This document shows positions 17,549 to 25,853 of a stretch of DNA of 64,000 nt, piece after piece. The DNA is from Lachnospiraceae bacterium. GTDB taxonomy: Bacteria; Bacillota; Clostridia; Lachnospirales; Lachnospiraceae. Position 1 is the first letter of the stretch. Every line of letters begins with the position of its first letter. The stretch covers positions 14,542 through 78,541 of the forward strand of contig CAADTP010000021.1 in the NCBI GenBank assembly GCA_900751995.1, in the 5' to 3' direction. Under the pieces are notes generated by a model, which saw only the letters and a program-made list of their open reading frames with translations, ran no database searches and was not told where the DNA came from. Position numbers and translations under genes: made by a program.

Positions 17549-18001
17549 ATGATAGAAGCAACGAGCTGTGGCGGTGTGGTAATTTATCGTGGCAAGATAC
17601 TGGCACTTTACAAGTCTTATAAGAACCGTTACGAAGGCTGGGTGCTGCCAAAGGGAACTGTAGAACCAGGTGAAACACATATCCAGACAGCACTTCGTGA
17701 AGTGCGCGAGGAATCTGGAGTGAAGGCTACTGTAGTTAAATATATCGGCAAGAGCCATTATAATTTCACAGTTCCGGAGGATATCGTTACAAAGGAAGTA
17801 CATTGGTATCTGATGACGGCTGATAATTATCATAGCAGACCTCAGAGAGAAGAGTTTTTTGTGGATTCTGGCTATTACAAGTTCCATGAGATTTATCATC
17901 TCCTTCGTTTCTCCAATGAGAAACAGATCGTGGAAAGAGCATATCAGGAATATCTGGAACTGCGAAGCCAGGGACTCTGGGGTAAGCAGCGCAGAGACTG
18001 A
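17549..18001 (+). CDS. NUDIX hydrolase
   Basis: 150 residues. The NUDIX box is complete: GTVEPGETHIQTALREVREE followed by SGV, which binds Mg2+ and cleaves nucleoside diphosphates linked to another moiety. N-terminal GGVVIYRGKILALYKSY and GWVLPKGTVEPGE resemble the diadenosine polyphosphate/8-oxo-dGTP subgroup. AGGAGGAAA upstream supports ATG 17549; the frame extends further upstream through the promoter, so it is not the start. Substrate unknown. Confidence 0.9.
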   Translation: MIEATSCGGVVIYRGKILALYKSYKNRYEGWVLPKGTVEPGETHIQTALREVREESGVKATVVKYIGKSHYNFTVPEDIVTKEVHWYLMTADNYHSRPQREEFFVDSGYYKFHEIYHLLRFSNEKQIVERAYQEYLELRSQGLWGKQRRD

Positions 18002-18025
18002 ATCTCTGCATGAAATAGGTACAAT

Positions 18026-18056
18026 AGGGCTGTGTTTCTGACGCAGCCCTGTTTAC
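18026..18056 (+). terminator. Probable terminator after the NUDIX gene
   Basis: AGGGCTGTG (18026-18034) pairs with CGCAGCCCT (18042-18050), with one G-U pair. The downstream T tract is weak (GTTTACTATT). Confidence 0.5.
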
Positions 18057-18105
18057 TATTCTGAAAAAAGGAAATACTCCAAATAACAGCCGGGGGAGGA
18101 ATGAA

Positions 18106-18417
18106 ATGCTGAAGTGGTGCAGAGATCTTCGCATAGGAGAAAGTGTAAAAAAGACGGACAGGATCCGCCGTAAACTAAATCATGGGAAGATTGTACCGGG
18201 CGTGTATCTTATCACTTTTTCAGAGAATCCCCGCAATCTTCTGGAGATCATACCGGCTCTGACAATGATCCAGCAGAGCGCGGCAGATATCTGTCCGGAG
18301 ATCATCGGGCTTGCAGGAAATAAAGATGAGGCAGTGGAGATGACTGTCGAGATCATTCAGGAAGTCTATGACAGGACGGGAGATTTCCGGGTAGAAGAAT
18401 ATTGGAAGAACAGGTGA
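18106..18417 (+). CDS. Conserved protein of unknown function, 103 residues
   Basis: A small soluble protein (MLKWCRDLRIGESVKKTDRI...) with a basic N-terminal third and a predicted alpha/beta remainder (GKIVPGVYLITFSENPRN, then two helices). I do not recognise the family. GGGGGAGGA at 18092-18100 makes the ATG convincing, and the stop is only four bases before the DUF2953 gene, so it belongs to the ytfI-ytfJ operon and may share a link to sporulation. Confidence 0.75.
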   Translation: MLKWCRDLRIGESVKKTDRIRRKLNHGKIVPGVYLITFSENPRNLLEIIPALTMIQQSAADICPEIIGLAGNKDEAVEMTVEIIQEVYDRTGDFRVEEYWKNR

Positions 18418-18421
18418 GGCG

Positions 18422-19459
18422 ATGCTACATATTTTGTGGATGATCATAAAATTTATATTGATCCTTATAGGAATCATACTGGGGCTGCTTCTTCTTGTAT
18501 TGCTTCTGCTTTTGTTCTGTCCGGTGAGATATCAGGCGGAAGGCATGAAGGAAGCCGGTTCGTTTCGTACTGCCACAGGGAGAGCAAGAATAAGCTGGCT
18601 TTTTGGAGGAGTGTCTTTTTCGTTTGGATTTACAGAGGGACAGACAGATGTGGATTTTCGGCTTTTTGGAATCCCGCTGATGAAGCTTCTTAAGAAAATC
18701 AAGAACCGTAAGAAGAAACAAACGTCAGATGCTGATAAGAAAGAGACTCTGGATGACAGCGGAGCCTGGAAGGACGAAGGAGAACCTTCAGATACTTATA
18801 TAGAAACAACAGACAGTCCTCTTCTGGAATCTTTTGAGGATGAGCAAAAGCACAGAGAAGAAGATACAGAATCCATTCAGGCGGCTTCACCGGAGAATGA
18901 AGAAGAGATCCTGTCAGACCAGGATGCCGAGAAGGAACGCAGATGGCATGAGACAGCAGAGAAGTTAAAGAAACTGTTTTATAATCTTGGGAATAAAACC
19001 AGGAAGCTCTGGGACAAAATAAAAGCAATCCATCGAAGGATCATGAAGATTCCTGAGGATATGGAGAAGCTTTCCAGGAAGAAAGATGCTCTTTGCGATA
19101 AGATCGACTGGTGGAGTGCATTCATCGGACATCCTCGTACGCAGGAAGCAGTCTCTCTTGTGCGGACGAAGGTGTTTCGTCTGTTAAGACATGTATTTCC
19201 GACAAGGATAGAGGGAGAACTGGCATTTGACTGTACAGATCCTTCTGTTACAGGTTCGATTCTTGCAGTACTTGGAATGACGATCCCTCTTCACAGAAAC
19301 TGTATTCGGGTCATACCGCTTTTTGAAAACAGAAATGTTCTTTATGGACATGCGCATTTCAGAGGCAGGGTGTATGGTGTTATGCTGGTCAAAACAGCAC
19401 TTGAGCTGTATTTTGATAAAAATATAAAATATGTCATCAGACGATGGAAACATAAATAA
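18422..19459 (+). CDS. ytfI: DUF2953 domain protein (YtfI-like)
   Basis: 345 residues: an N-terminal membrane segment (about 5-32), then FCPVRYQAEGM and FGGVSFSFGF, a charged low-complexity linker (about 95-175, rich in E, D, K), and a C-terminal beta-rich part (DCTDPSVTGSILAVLGM, HFRGRVYGVML). This is the DUF2953 layout. In B. subtilis ytfI precedes ytfJ, and the same order is kept here, which supports the call. Function unknown; sporulation context is likely. Confidence 0.82.
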   Translation: MLHILWMIIKFILILIGIILGLLLLVLLLLLFCPVRYQAEGMKEAGSFRTATGRARISWLFGGVSFSFGFTEGQTDVDFRLFGIPLMKLLKKIKNRKKKQTSDADKKETLDDSGAWKDEGEPSDTYIETTDSPLLESFEDEQKHREEDTESIQAASPENEEEILSDQDAEKERRWHETAEKLKKLFYNLGNKTRKLWDKIKAIHRRIMKIPEDMEKLSRKKDALCDKIDWWSAFIGHPRTQEAVSLVRTKVFRLLRHVFPTRIEGELAFDCTDPSVTGSILAVLGMTIPLHRNCIRVIPLFENRNVLYGHAHFRGRVYGVMLVKTALELYFDKNIKYVIRRWKHK

Positions 19460-19473
19460 AGGAGGACAGGCTT

Positions 19474-19848
19474 ATGTCAGGTGAAAACAATTTTAAGGAT
19501 ACTGTAAATTCTCTTTTTAAAGGAATGGACGCATTTATTTCTGCCAAAACTGTAGTGGGAGAGGCAATCCATGTTGGAGATACGATCATCCTCCCTCTGG
19601 TGGATGTTTCTTTTGGTGTAGGTGCAGGTGCTTTTGAGAGCGATAAGAAAAACAATGGCGGCGGCGGAATGACAGGAAAACTGACACCGAGTGCAGTGCT
19701 GGTTATCCAGAATGGAACTACCAAGCTTGTCAATGTAAAGAATCAGGATGGACTTACCAAGGTTCTTGATATGGTGCCGGATTTTGTAGACCGCTTTGCT
19801 TCCGGATTTGGCAAAAACAGTGATGCGGAAAGCGAAACGGAAATCTGA
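19474..19848 (+). CDS. ytfJ: GerW family sporulation protein (YtfJ-like)
   Basis: 124 residues. The GerW/YtfJ signature is clear: TVVGEAIHVGDTIILPLVDV, then SFGVGAGAF, a glycine-rich loop (NNGGGGMTGKL), and VLVIQNGTTKLV. In Bacillus the protein is made in the forespore and is needed for normal germination. AGGAGGACAGGCTT precedes ATG. A strong terminator follows 20 bases after the stop. Confidence 0.92.
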   Translation: MSGENNFKDTVNSLFKGMDAFISAKTVVGEAIHVGDTIILPLVDVSFGVGAGAFESDKKNNGGGGMTGKLTPSAVLVIQNGTTKLVNVKNQDGLTKVLDMVPDFVDRFASGFGKNSDAESETEI

Positions 19849-19867
19849 TCATGAATAATATGGACAG

Positions 19868-19902
19868 AAGCTTTATCGTAGAGATGCGATAAAGCTTTTT
19901 TT
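19868..19902 (+). terminator. Terminator after ytfJ
   Basis: Perfect 11-base-pair stem AAGCTTTATCG/CGATAAAGCTT (19868-19878 with 19887-19897), eight-base loop, then seven T in all. Confidence 0.95.
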
Positions 19903-19927
19903 GCTTTGCAGGGATTCAGGGAGTTTG

Positions 19928-19945
19928 AAGCGGACTTGTCCGCTT
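19928..19945. other. Perfect small palindrome between ytfJ and the 45-residue gene
   Basis: AAGCGGAC-TT-GTCCGCTT, followed by TGTTATT. It may be an operator or a weak hairpin. The rest of 19903-20007 shows nothing else that I can assign. Confidence 0.4.
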
Positions 19946-20007
19946 TGTTATTATTCTGCGGAGTTTTTGCATAAACTATGGTAAGACCATAAGACGGGGT
20001 TCGGAAT

Positions 20008-20145
20008 GTGGGAAGACTTCTGGGATTGATGATTTTCTGCATTGGGATAGGAATTGTGATCGGTATGCTGATAGAGGAAAATATAGTCATTATTGTCACA
20101 GCCGGGCTTTGCCTTCTCTGTGGTTATCATATGTTCTGCCGGTAA
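20008..20145 (+). CDS. Small membrane protein, 45 residues
   Basis: A GTG-started frame encodes MGRLLGLMIFCIGIGIVIGM, then LIEEN and a second hydrophobic segment IVIIVTAGLCLLCGYHMFCR. Two membrane helices joined by a short acidic turn fill nearly the whole protein. The glycine-spaced first helix and clean hydrophobicity argue for a real gene; GGGG at 19996-19999 is a modest ribosome binding site. Small proteins of this form are common in Clostridia, with no known function. Too short for usual gene finders. Confidence 0.6.
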   Translation: MGRLLGLMIFCIGIGIVIGMLIEENIVIIVTAGLCLLCGYHMFCR

Positions 20146-20170
20146 AGCTTTTGGTTTGTATAACGAAAAC

Positions 20171-20199
20171 AGGCACGGGATATCTCCCGTGCCTTTCTT
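20171..20199. terminator. Bidirectional terminator between the small membrane protein and rpmB
   Basis: Perfect ten-base-pair stem AGGCACGGGA/TCCCGTGCCT (20171-20180 with 20185-20194) and four-base loop TATC. T-rich sequence follows on the plus strand (TTCTTAG) and on the minus strand (GTTTTCG), so it can serve both converging genes. Confidence 0.85.
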
Positions 20200-20219
20200 A
20201 GTTCATACATAAATCGGAA

Positions 20220-20408
20220 TTATGCTCTCTCAACGTTTCCGGATCTCAGACAAGAAGTACATACATACATCTTCTGTGCACCGCCGTTAGCTGTTTTAAC
20301 TTTAACGGATTTTACATTGGATTTCCACATTTTATTGGATCTTCTATGGGAATGACTTACATTATTTCCGAAATAAGCACCTTTTTCACAAACTGCGCAT
20401 TTAGCCAT
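20220..20408 (-). CDS. rpmB: Ribosomal protein bL28
   Basis: 62 residues, normal length. MAKCAVCEKGAYFGNNVSHS and the late MYVCTSCLRSG contain two CxxC pairs, so this is the zinc-binding (C+) form. The minus-strand ribosome binding site AAGGAGGTGCTATC fixes ATG at 20408. It stands alone, as is common for this gene. Confidence 0.97.
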   Translation of the reverse strand: MAKCAVCEKGAYFGNNVSHSHRRSNKMWKSNVKSVKVKTANGGAQKMYVCTSCLRSGNVERA

Positions 20409-20445
20409 GATAGCACCTCCTTGACGCTTTTTTTCAACAGATTTT

Positions 20446-20474
20446 ATTCTACCAGATGAATATGGTTTTTGCAA
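20446..20474 (-). promoter_or_regulatory. Promoter of rpmB
   Basis: On the minus strand TTGCAA (20469-20474), 17 bases, TAGAAT (20446-20451), 38 bases before the start codon. Confidence 0.75.
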
Positions 20475-20571
20475 GCAAAAAAACAGAAAATCTCGAAATA
20501 TTCTTCAAAGTGAGCAAAAGCAGGTGCTTTTATCTCTGCGTCATACGATTATCTTATGTCGAAATTAAACA

Positions 20572-20600
20572 TTGTCTTATAGCGGAAAACGGGTTATAAT
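20572..20600 (+). promoter_or_regulatory. Promoter of the asp23-fakA-recG operon
   Basis: TTGTCT (20572-20577), 17 bases, TATAAT (20595-20600), about 35 bases before the asp23 gene. Confidence 0.8.
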
Positions 20601-20635
20601 ATCCTCATATAATAAATTTTTATGGAGGTCACTAT

Positions 20636-20995
20636 ATGAATGGACGTATAGATTCCGGTTTAGGTCAGATCGTCATTGACACAGACGTTATTGCTACCTA
20701 TGCGGGCAGTGTGGCAGTTGAATGTTTCGGGATCGTAGGAATGGCGGCAGTCAGCATGAAGGACGGACTTGTCAAGCTGCTTCGCATGGAAAGTCTGAAA
20801 CATGGTATCAGTGTCAAGATCACAGAGGACAATAAGATCCGCCTGAATTTCCATGTGATTGTAGCGTACGGTGTAAATATCAGTACGATCGCAGACAATC
20901 TTGTCAGCAATGTCAAATATAAAGTCGAAGATTTTACCGGTATGGAGATCGAGAAGATCAATATTTATGTAGAAGGCGTACGCGCAATAGATTAA
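20636..20995 (+). CDS. Asp23/Gls24 family envelope stress protein (YloU-like)
   Basis: 119 residues with the Asp23 fold: GQIVIDTDVIATYAGSVAVE, GIVGMAAV, and VAYGVNISTIADNLVSNVKY near the C terminus. Members are abundant membrane-associated proteins; YloU lies upstream of the DAK2 protein YloV in Bacillus, and the same pairing occurs here with 19 bases between genes. A link to fatty-acid kinase activity or envelope homeostasis is inferred from context only. Confidence 0.92.
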   Translation: MNGRIDSGLGQIVIDTDVIATYAGSVAVECFGIVGMAAVSMKDGLVKLLRMESLKHGISVKITEDNKIRLNFHVIVAYGVNISTIADNLVSNVKYKVEDFTGMEIEKINIYVEGVRAID

Positions 20996-21014
20996 GAAAT
21001 CAGAGGAGGAACTT

Positions 21015-22682
21015 GTGTTGAATATAAAAACCATAGATGCCGGCATGCTTTCCAGAATGTTTCTGGCAGGAGCCAAGAATCTGGAGGCAAAGAAAGAATG
21101 GATCAATGAACTGAATGTATTTCCTGTGCCGGATGGAGATACAGGAACCAATATGACAATGACGATCATGTCAGCAGCTGCTGAGGTGAGCGCACTGACA
21201 GATCCTGATATGGAGACCCTTGCGAAGGCTATCTCTTCCGGTTCTCTTCGCGGAGCCAGAGGAAACTCCGGTGTTATTCTTTCTCAGCTGCTTCGAGGCT
21301 TTACCAAGAGCGTTAAGAAAGCAAAGGAACTCGATGCACTGGCCGTTGCCGCAGCAATGGAGCGTGCAGTGGAGACAGCATACAAGGCAGTTATGAAGCC
21401 GAAGGAAGGAACCATCCTTACTGTAGCGAGAGAGGCAGCACTTAAGGCAGCTGAGATCGCTCCGGAAGCAGATGAACTGCAGCCGTTTTTTGAGAAAGTT
21501 TTTGCACATGCAGAGGAAACTCTGGCCAGGACTCCTGAGATGCTCCCTGTTCTTAAGGAAGCAGGCGTTGTGGATTCAGGCGGACAGGGACTTCTGGAGG
21601 TCTTAAGAGGTGCCATCGACGGTTTCCTTGGCAAGGAAGTTGATTATTCTGATTTTGAGAGAACTGCAGGTCCGGCAGTGACGAAGATCTCTCCACAGGC
21701 AGAGGCTGATATTAAATTTGGCTACTGTACAGAGTTTATTATTCTTCTGGATAAACCGCTTCCGCTGGAAGAAGAACATAAATTTAAGGAATTTCTGACT
21801 TCTCTTGGTGATTCCATCGTTCTTGTCGCAGATGATGAGATCGTCAAGGTTCATGTACACACCAACCATCCGGGACAGGCGATCGAGCGGGCTCTCACTT
21901 ATGGTGCTCTTTCCCGTATGAAGATCGATAACATGAGAGAAGAACATCAGGAGAAGCTGATTAAGGATGCGGAGAAGCTCGCGAAACAGCAGGCTGAGGA
22001 AGAGAAGAAGCAGGAGCCGGCAAAGGAAGTCGGATTTATTGCAGTGTCCGCAGGTGACGGACTTACTGACATCTTCAGGGAGCTTGGTGTAGATTATCTG
22101 ATCGAGGGCGGTCAGACTATGAATCCGAGTACGGAGGATATGCTGAACGCGATCGACAAGGTCAATGCGAAGGCAGTCTATATTCTTCCGAACAACAAGA
22201 ATATCATTCTGGCAGCAAACCAGGCAAGAGATCTGACAGAAGATAAGAAGATCATTGTAGTTCCGACCAAAACAGTTCCGCAGGGTGTTACAGCACTTAT
22301 CAGCTATGTGCCGGAGAAATCTCTTGAGGAAAACACCGCTGAGATGGAAGAAGCGATCGCAAGAGTCAAGACAGGACAGATCACTTATGCGGTAAGAGAT
22401 ACCAGAATCGAGGAGAATGAGATCCATGAGGGTGACATCATGGGAATCGGAGATAAGGGAATCCTTGCTGTAGGCGGCAATAAAGAAAAGGTTGCAGAGG
22501 ATACGGTAGATGCGATGATTTTTGATGATGCAGAGATCATCAGTATCTATTACGGTGCAGATGCCTCCGAGGAAAAGGCAGAGGAACTGGCAGCAGCCCT
22601 GGAGGAGAAATATCCGGACTGTGAAGTGGAAATCAACTATGGCGGACAGCCGATCTATTATTATATCATTTCTGTTGAGTAG
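21015..22682 (+). CDS. fakA: Fatty acid kinase catalytic subunit FakA-like (DAK2 domain, YloV)
   Basis: 555 residues. N-terminal DAK2 kinase domain with NVFPVPDGDTGTNMTMT (Asp residues bind Mg-ATP), LRGARGNSGVILSQ and VVDSGGQGLLEV; a middle domain, and a C-terminal DegV-like EDD half beginning near VGFIAVSAGDGL. FakA works with an acyl-binding FakB to phosphorylate fatty acids for phospholipid synthesis; no fakB is in the window. GTG 21015 or TTG 21018 is the start; AGAGGAGGA at 21002-21010 spaces better with TTG 21018. A K/Q/E-rich linker lies near residues 315-340. Confidence 0.92.
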   Translation: MLNIKTIDAGMLSRMFLAGAKNLEAKKEWINELNVFPVPDGDTGTNMTMTIMSAAAEVSALTDPDMETLAKAISSGSLRGARGNSGVILSQLLRGFTKSVKKAKELDALAVAAAMERAVETAYKAVMKPKEGTILTVAREAALKAAEIAPEADELQPFFEKVFAHAEETLARTPEMLPVLKEAGVVDSGGQGLLEVLRGAIDGFLGKEVDYSDFERTAGPAVTKISPQAEADIKFGYCTEFIILLDKPLPLEEEHKFKEFLTSLGDSIVLVADDEIVKVHVHTNHPGQAIERALTYGALSRMKIDNMREEHQEKLIKDAEKLAKQQAEEEKKQEPAKEVGFIAVSAGDGLTDIFRELGVDYLIEGGQTMNPSTEDMLNAIDKVNAKAVYILPNNKNIILAANQARDLTEDKKIIVVPTKTVPQGVTALISYVPEKSLEENTAEMEEAIARVKTGQITYAVRDTRIEENEIHEGDIMGIGDKGILAVGGNKEKVAEDTVDAMIFDDAEIISIYYGADASEEKAEELAAALEEKYPDCEVEINYGGQPIYYYIISVE

Positions 22683-22687
22683 GATAA

Positions 22688-24736
22688 ATGGGACAGAGTT
22701 TAAGAACATTAAAGGGTGTAGGAGAGAAGACGGAGAAGCTTTTCTGGAAAGTCGGTATCTATGATACGGACGATCTTCTTCACTACTATCCGAGAAATTA
22801 TGATGAGTATGAAACGCCGGTAGATATCGCAGAACTTAAGGAGGGGACGGTGCAGGCCGTCTCCGCTGCGGTATGCTCCGGCGTTTATGTTAATTCCGTG
22901 AAAGGCAGACAGATCATTTCTGTGAATATAGCCGATCAGAGTGGAAAATTCCCGGTGGTCTGGTTCAATCTTCCATATTTAAAGAAGACTCTCCGAAAGG
23001 GAAGCTGGTTCGTTTTTCGTGGAAGGATCGTGCGTAAGCAGGGAAAGCTTGAGATGGAGCACCCGGAGATTTTTACTCCGTCAGCATATGAGGAGATCCT
23101 GCACCACCTTCAGCCGATATATGGACTGACAGCAGGGTTGTCCAACAAAACGGTCGTCAAGATGATCACACAGCTTCTGGAGAGTGTTCCGACGCAGAGT
23201 GAATATCTTCCGGAAGAATTCAGGGAACGTTATGAACTTGCAGATATTAATTATGCCCTCAGGACCATACATTTTCCGCCGAATAAAGAAGAGCTTCTGG
23301 TTTCACGGAAACGTCTGGTTTTTGATGAATTTTTTCTCTTTATTCTTTCAGTAAGAAAGATGAAGGAGAAGACAGAAGAAACCCCGAACTGTTTCCCGGT
23401 CAGAGAAACCTGGCTGACAGAAGAAATCATAGAGAGGCTTTCGTATTCTCTTACAGGGGCACAGCTGAATGCCTGGCATGAGATTGAGCGGGATCTTGCG
23501 GGGAGAAGAATGATGTCCCGTCTGGTTCAGGGAGATGTCGGAAGCGGAAAGACGATCCTTGCCTTTCTTGCCATGTGCCTTGTGGCAGATAATGGTTACC
23601 AGGCAGCGTTGATGGCACCGACAGAAGTTCTTGCCAGACAGCATTATGAAGGGTTTCAGAAGCTGATGGAGGAGCAGAACCTTTCTTTTCCGACAGTACT
23701 TCTGACCGGATCAGATACCGCCAGGGAGAAACGCCTTGCATATGCAAAGATTGCCTCGGGAGAGGCACTGGTTATTATCGGAACGCATGCACTGATCCAG
23801 GAAAAGGTGGAGTATGCAAATCTTGCACTGGTGATCACAGATGAGCAGCACCGCTTTGGTGTAAAACAGAGAGAAGCTCTGACGACAAGAGGAAATCCGC
23901 CGAATGTCCTGGTCATGAGTGCGACACCGATCCCGCGTACGCTTGCAATCATCCTGTATGGCGATCTGGATATTTCTGTGATCGATGAGCTTCCGGCCAG
24001 ACGTCTTCCGATCAAAAACTGTGTGGTTAATACATCGTATCGTCCGAAGGCTTATTCCTTCATAGAAAGGCAGGTCCGGGAAGGAAGACAGGCCTATGTC
24101 ATCTGTCCGATGGTGGAGGAGAGTGAGGGCATGGAGGCGGAAAATGTCCTTGATTACACGGAGAAATTAAGGGAGAATCTTTCCTCCGATATCCGGATCG
24201 AATATCTCCACGGAAAAATGAAAGCCAAAGAAAAGAATGTTGTCATGGAAGCTTTTGCACAGGGCGCGATCCAGGTTCTGGTATCAACAACTGTTGTAGA
24301 GGTCGGGGTCAATGTACCGAATGCTACGGTCATGATGGTTGAGAATGCGGAGCGTTTTGGCCTGGCACAGCTCCACCAGCTCCGCGGCCGGGTCGGAAGA
24401 GGGGAATATCAGTCTTACTGTATCTTTATACAGGGAAATCAGGAGCAGGTATCAAAGAGGCTGGAAATCCTGAATAAATCCAATGACGGATTTTATATTG
24501 CCGGAGAAGATCTAAAGCTTCGAGGCCCCGGTGATCTGTTTGGAATCCGTCAGAGTGGAGATATGGAGTTCAAAATCGGTGATATCTATAATGATTCGGC
24601 AATCCTTACAAAGGCCAGCGAAGCGGCCGATGAGATTCTTGCCCTTGATCCGGAGCTTGATCTTGAACAGCACAGATTCCTGAAAGAACGTATGGGAAGT
24701 TATGGTCAAAGCGAGGCGGAAAACATCAGTTTGTAA
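22688..24736 (+). CDS. recG: ATP-dependent DNA helicase RecG
   Basis: 682 residues, normal length. N-terminal wedge/OB domain (residues about 1-170), then the helicase core: Walker A GDVGSGKTILA, the DEQH box TDEQHRFGVKQR, motif III SATPIPRTLA, and motif VI-like QLRGRVGRGEYQSYC. RecG regresses stalled forks and processes recombination intermediates. The asp23-fakA-recG order matches yloU-yloV-(...)-recG of Bacillus. It starts five bases after fakA; the ribosome binding site is weak, so coupling is likely. Confidence 0.96.
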   Translation: MGQSLRTLKGVGEKTEKLFWKVGIYDTDDLLHYYPRNYDEYETPVDIAELKEGTVQAVSAAVCSGVYVNSVKGRQIISVNIADQSGKFPVVWFNLPYLKKTLRKGSWFVFRGRIVRKQGKLEMEHPEIFTPSAYEEILHHLQPIYGLTAGLSNKTVVKMITQLLESVPTQSEYLPEEFRERYELADINYALRTIHFPPNKEELLVSRKRLVFDEFFLFILSVRKMKEKTEETPNCFPVRETWLTEEIIERLSYSLTGAQLNAWHEIERDLAGRRMMSRLVQGDVGSGKTILAFLAMCLVADNGYQAALMAPTEVLARQHYEGFQKLMEEQNLSFPTVLLTGSDTAREKRLAYAKIASGEALVIIGTHALIQEKVEYANLALVITDEQHRFGVKQREALTTRGNPPNVLVMSATPIPRTLAIILYGDLDISVIDELPARRLPIKNCVVNTSYRPKAYSFIERQVREGRQAYVICPMVEESEGMEAENVLDYTEKLRENLSSDIRIEYLHGKMKAKEKNVVMEAFAQGAIQVLVSTTVVEVGVNVPNATVMMVENAERFGLAQLHQLRGRVGRGEYQSYCIFIQGNQEQVSKRLEILNKSNDGFYIAGEDLKLRGPGDLFGIRQSGDMEFKIGDIYNDSAILTKASEAADEILALDPELDLEQHRFLKERMGSYGQSEAENISL

Positions 24737-24744
24737 AAGAAAAC

Positions 24745-24773
24745 TTGCAAAACTGTTGGAAACGTGCTATTTT
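24745..24773 (+). promoter_or_regulatory. Promoter of the DUF6465 gene
   Basis: TTGCAA (24745-24750), 17 bases, TATTTT (24768-24773), 40 bases before the start. Confidence 0.6.
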
Positions 24774-24813
24774 AGTACCGTAAAATATTTTTTCACCTTG
24801 TAAGGAGGCTATT

Positions 24814-25305
24814 ATGGCTACAAGAACAACGACAAAGAAAGCAGAACCTAAGACAACTACTGCACAGAAGGCTATCGAAAAAGAGGCTCCTGCAAAGCTC
24901 GCTGCAGAACCGGAGACAAAAGAGCCGGTCAAAGCAACAGTAACCGAGAAGAAAGCTGTAGAAACAGAAGTGAAAGAACCTGTGAAGAAAACAACCAGAA
25001 AGAGAACTACAGCGAAAAAGACGACTGAAGAGAAAACGACCGAAAAGAAAACTGCTGCAAAGAGAACAACCACAAGAAAAACCGCAGCCAAGAAAGCAGC
25101 TGAGGTAAACACGGAAGTATTCGTGCAGTGGCTTGGCAAAGAGATATATGCAAAAGATGTTGTAGACAGCATCAAGAAGATCTGGACAGAAGAGATGGGC
25201 AAAAAAGAATCAGAACTTGAAGATTTAAGGGTATATATCAAACCTGAGGACAACGGCGCACATTATGTCATCAATGGTGATATTACCGGATTTCTTGGAT
25301 TATAA
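24814..25305 (+). CDS. DUF6465 family protein with lysine/threonine/alanine-rich histone-H1-like N terminus
   Basis: 163 residues in two parts. Residues 1 to about 95 are low complexity, built from K, T, A, E and R with repeats such as KKTTRKRTTAKKT and AAKRTTTRKTAAKKAA, resembling H1-like nucleic-acid-binding tails. Residues about 98-163 form a compact domain (VFVQWLGKEIYAKDVVDSIK, then DLRVYIKPEDNGAHYVINGD) that I associate with DUF6465 of Lachnospiraceae. TAAGGAGG precedes ATG. Binding to DNA or RNA is inferred from composition only; the domain's role is unknown. Confidence 0.8.
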   Translation: MATRTTTKKAEPKTTTAQKAIEKEAPAKLAAEPETKEPVKATVTEKKAVETEVKEPVKKTTRKRTTAKKTTEEKTTEKKTAAKRTTTRKTAAKKAAEVNTEVFVQWLGKEIYAKDVVDSIKKIWTEEMGKKESELEDLRVYIKPEDNGAHYVINGDITGFLGL

Positions 25306-25312
25306 GAAGGAC

Positions 25313-25347
25313 AAAAGCTCAGATGATCGGTTCATCTGAGCTTTTTA
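25313..25347 (+). terminator. Terminator after the DUF6465 gene
   Basis: Perfect 14-base-pair stem AAAAGCTCAGATGA/TCATCTGAGCTTTT (25313-25326 with 25332-25345), loop TCGGT, then T. The A-rich 5' arm means it could also serve the converging spore-protein gene. Confidence 0.93.
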
Positions 25348-25375
25348 TCCTTTTGTGGATCAGGAACAGTGAAGA

Positions 25376-25603
25376 TTAGTACTGACTGCTCTGACTTCCG
25401 GAAGACATCTGTCTTTCCTGCTGTTCGATCATTTTTTTGACCATATAGCCGCCGACAGATCCGTTCTGTTTGGAGGTAAGATTTCCATTGTATCCATCGG
25501 TGAGCGGCACACCAAGTTCATTTGCTACTTCAAATTTAAAACGATCCAGGGCACCCTTTGCTTCTGGTACAACTGCTTTGTTAGAAGAAGTGTTGTTTGA
25601 CAT
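25376..25603 (-). CDS. Alpha/beta-type small acid-soluble spore protein
   Basis: 75 residues. KFEVANELGVPLTDGYNGNL and the second conserved stretch GSVGGYMVKKMIEQQER are the two SASP signatures; the Glu-Val/Ala pair near FEVANE is the usual germination-protease site. These proteins coat and protect DNA in the spore, so the host makes endospores. AAGGAGGAAATGAACT precedes ATG on the minus strand. A CATACTA box (see 25654-25660) suggests forespore sigma-G expression. Confidence 0.96.
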   Translation of the reverse strand: MSNNTSSNKAVVPEAKGALDRFKFEVANELGVPLTDGYNGNLTSKQNGSVGGYMVKKMIEQQERQMSSGSQSSQY

Positions 25604-25653
25604 AGTTCATTTCCTCCTTGGTTGGTTGTTTTGTGTTCGTGTTACGATGTTAG

Positions 25654-25660
25654 TATGTGG
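25654..25660 (-). promoter_or_regulatory. Candidate sigma-F/sigma-G -10 box of the SASP gene
   Basis: The minus strand reads CATACTA here, matching the sigma-G -10 consensus CATWHTA; no good -35 (GHATR) lies at the expected distance. It is 50 bases before the start codon. Confidence 0.4.
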
Positions 25661-25758
25661 ATTTATGAGAATAATACACTGGAAGTTACCGTATAATCTG
25701 CCAGAAAAATGAAAAATATTAACTTTCTATGAATAATGTATAAATTTGAAAGATTTAA

Positions 25759-25787
25759 TTGCACTTTTTTTGGCAACTTGCTATAAT
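25759..25787 (+). promoter_or_regulatory. Promoter of mgsA
   Basis: TTGCAC (25759-25764), a T-rich 17-base spacer, TATAAT (25782-25787). The leader of about 60 bases holds no recognised element. Confidence 0.8.
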
Positions 25788-25853
25788 AATTGAGATGAGT
25801 TACAAAATAAACTAAAAACCAGCTATGTATTGGTGAAAATGGAGAGATGAACG

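Noticed and set aside
21603..22709. Minus-strand open frame of 368 codons opposite fakA
   Set aside because: Shadow of fakA codon usage; no ribosome binding site or domain.
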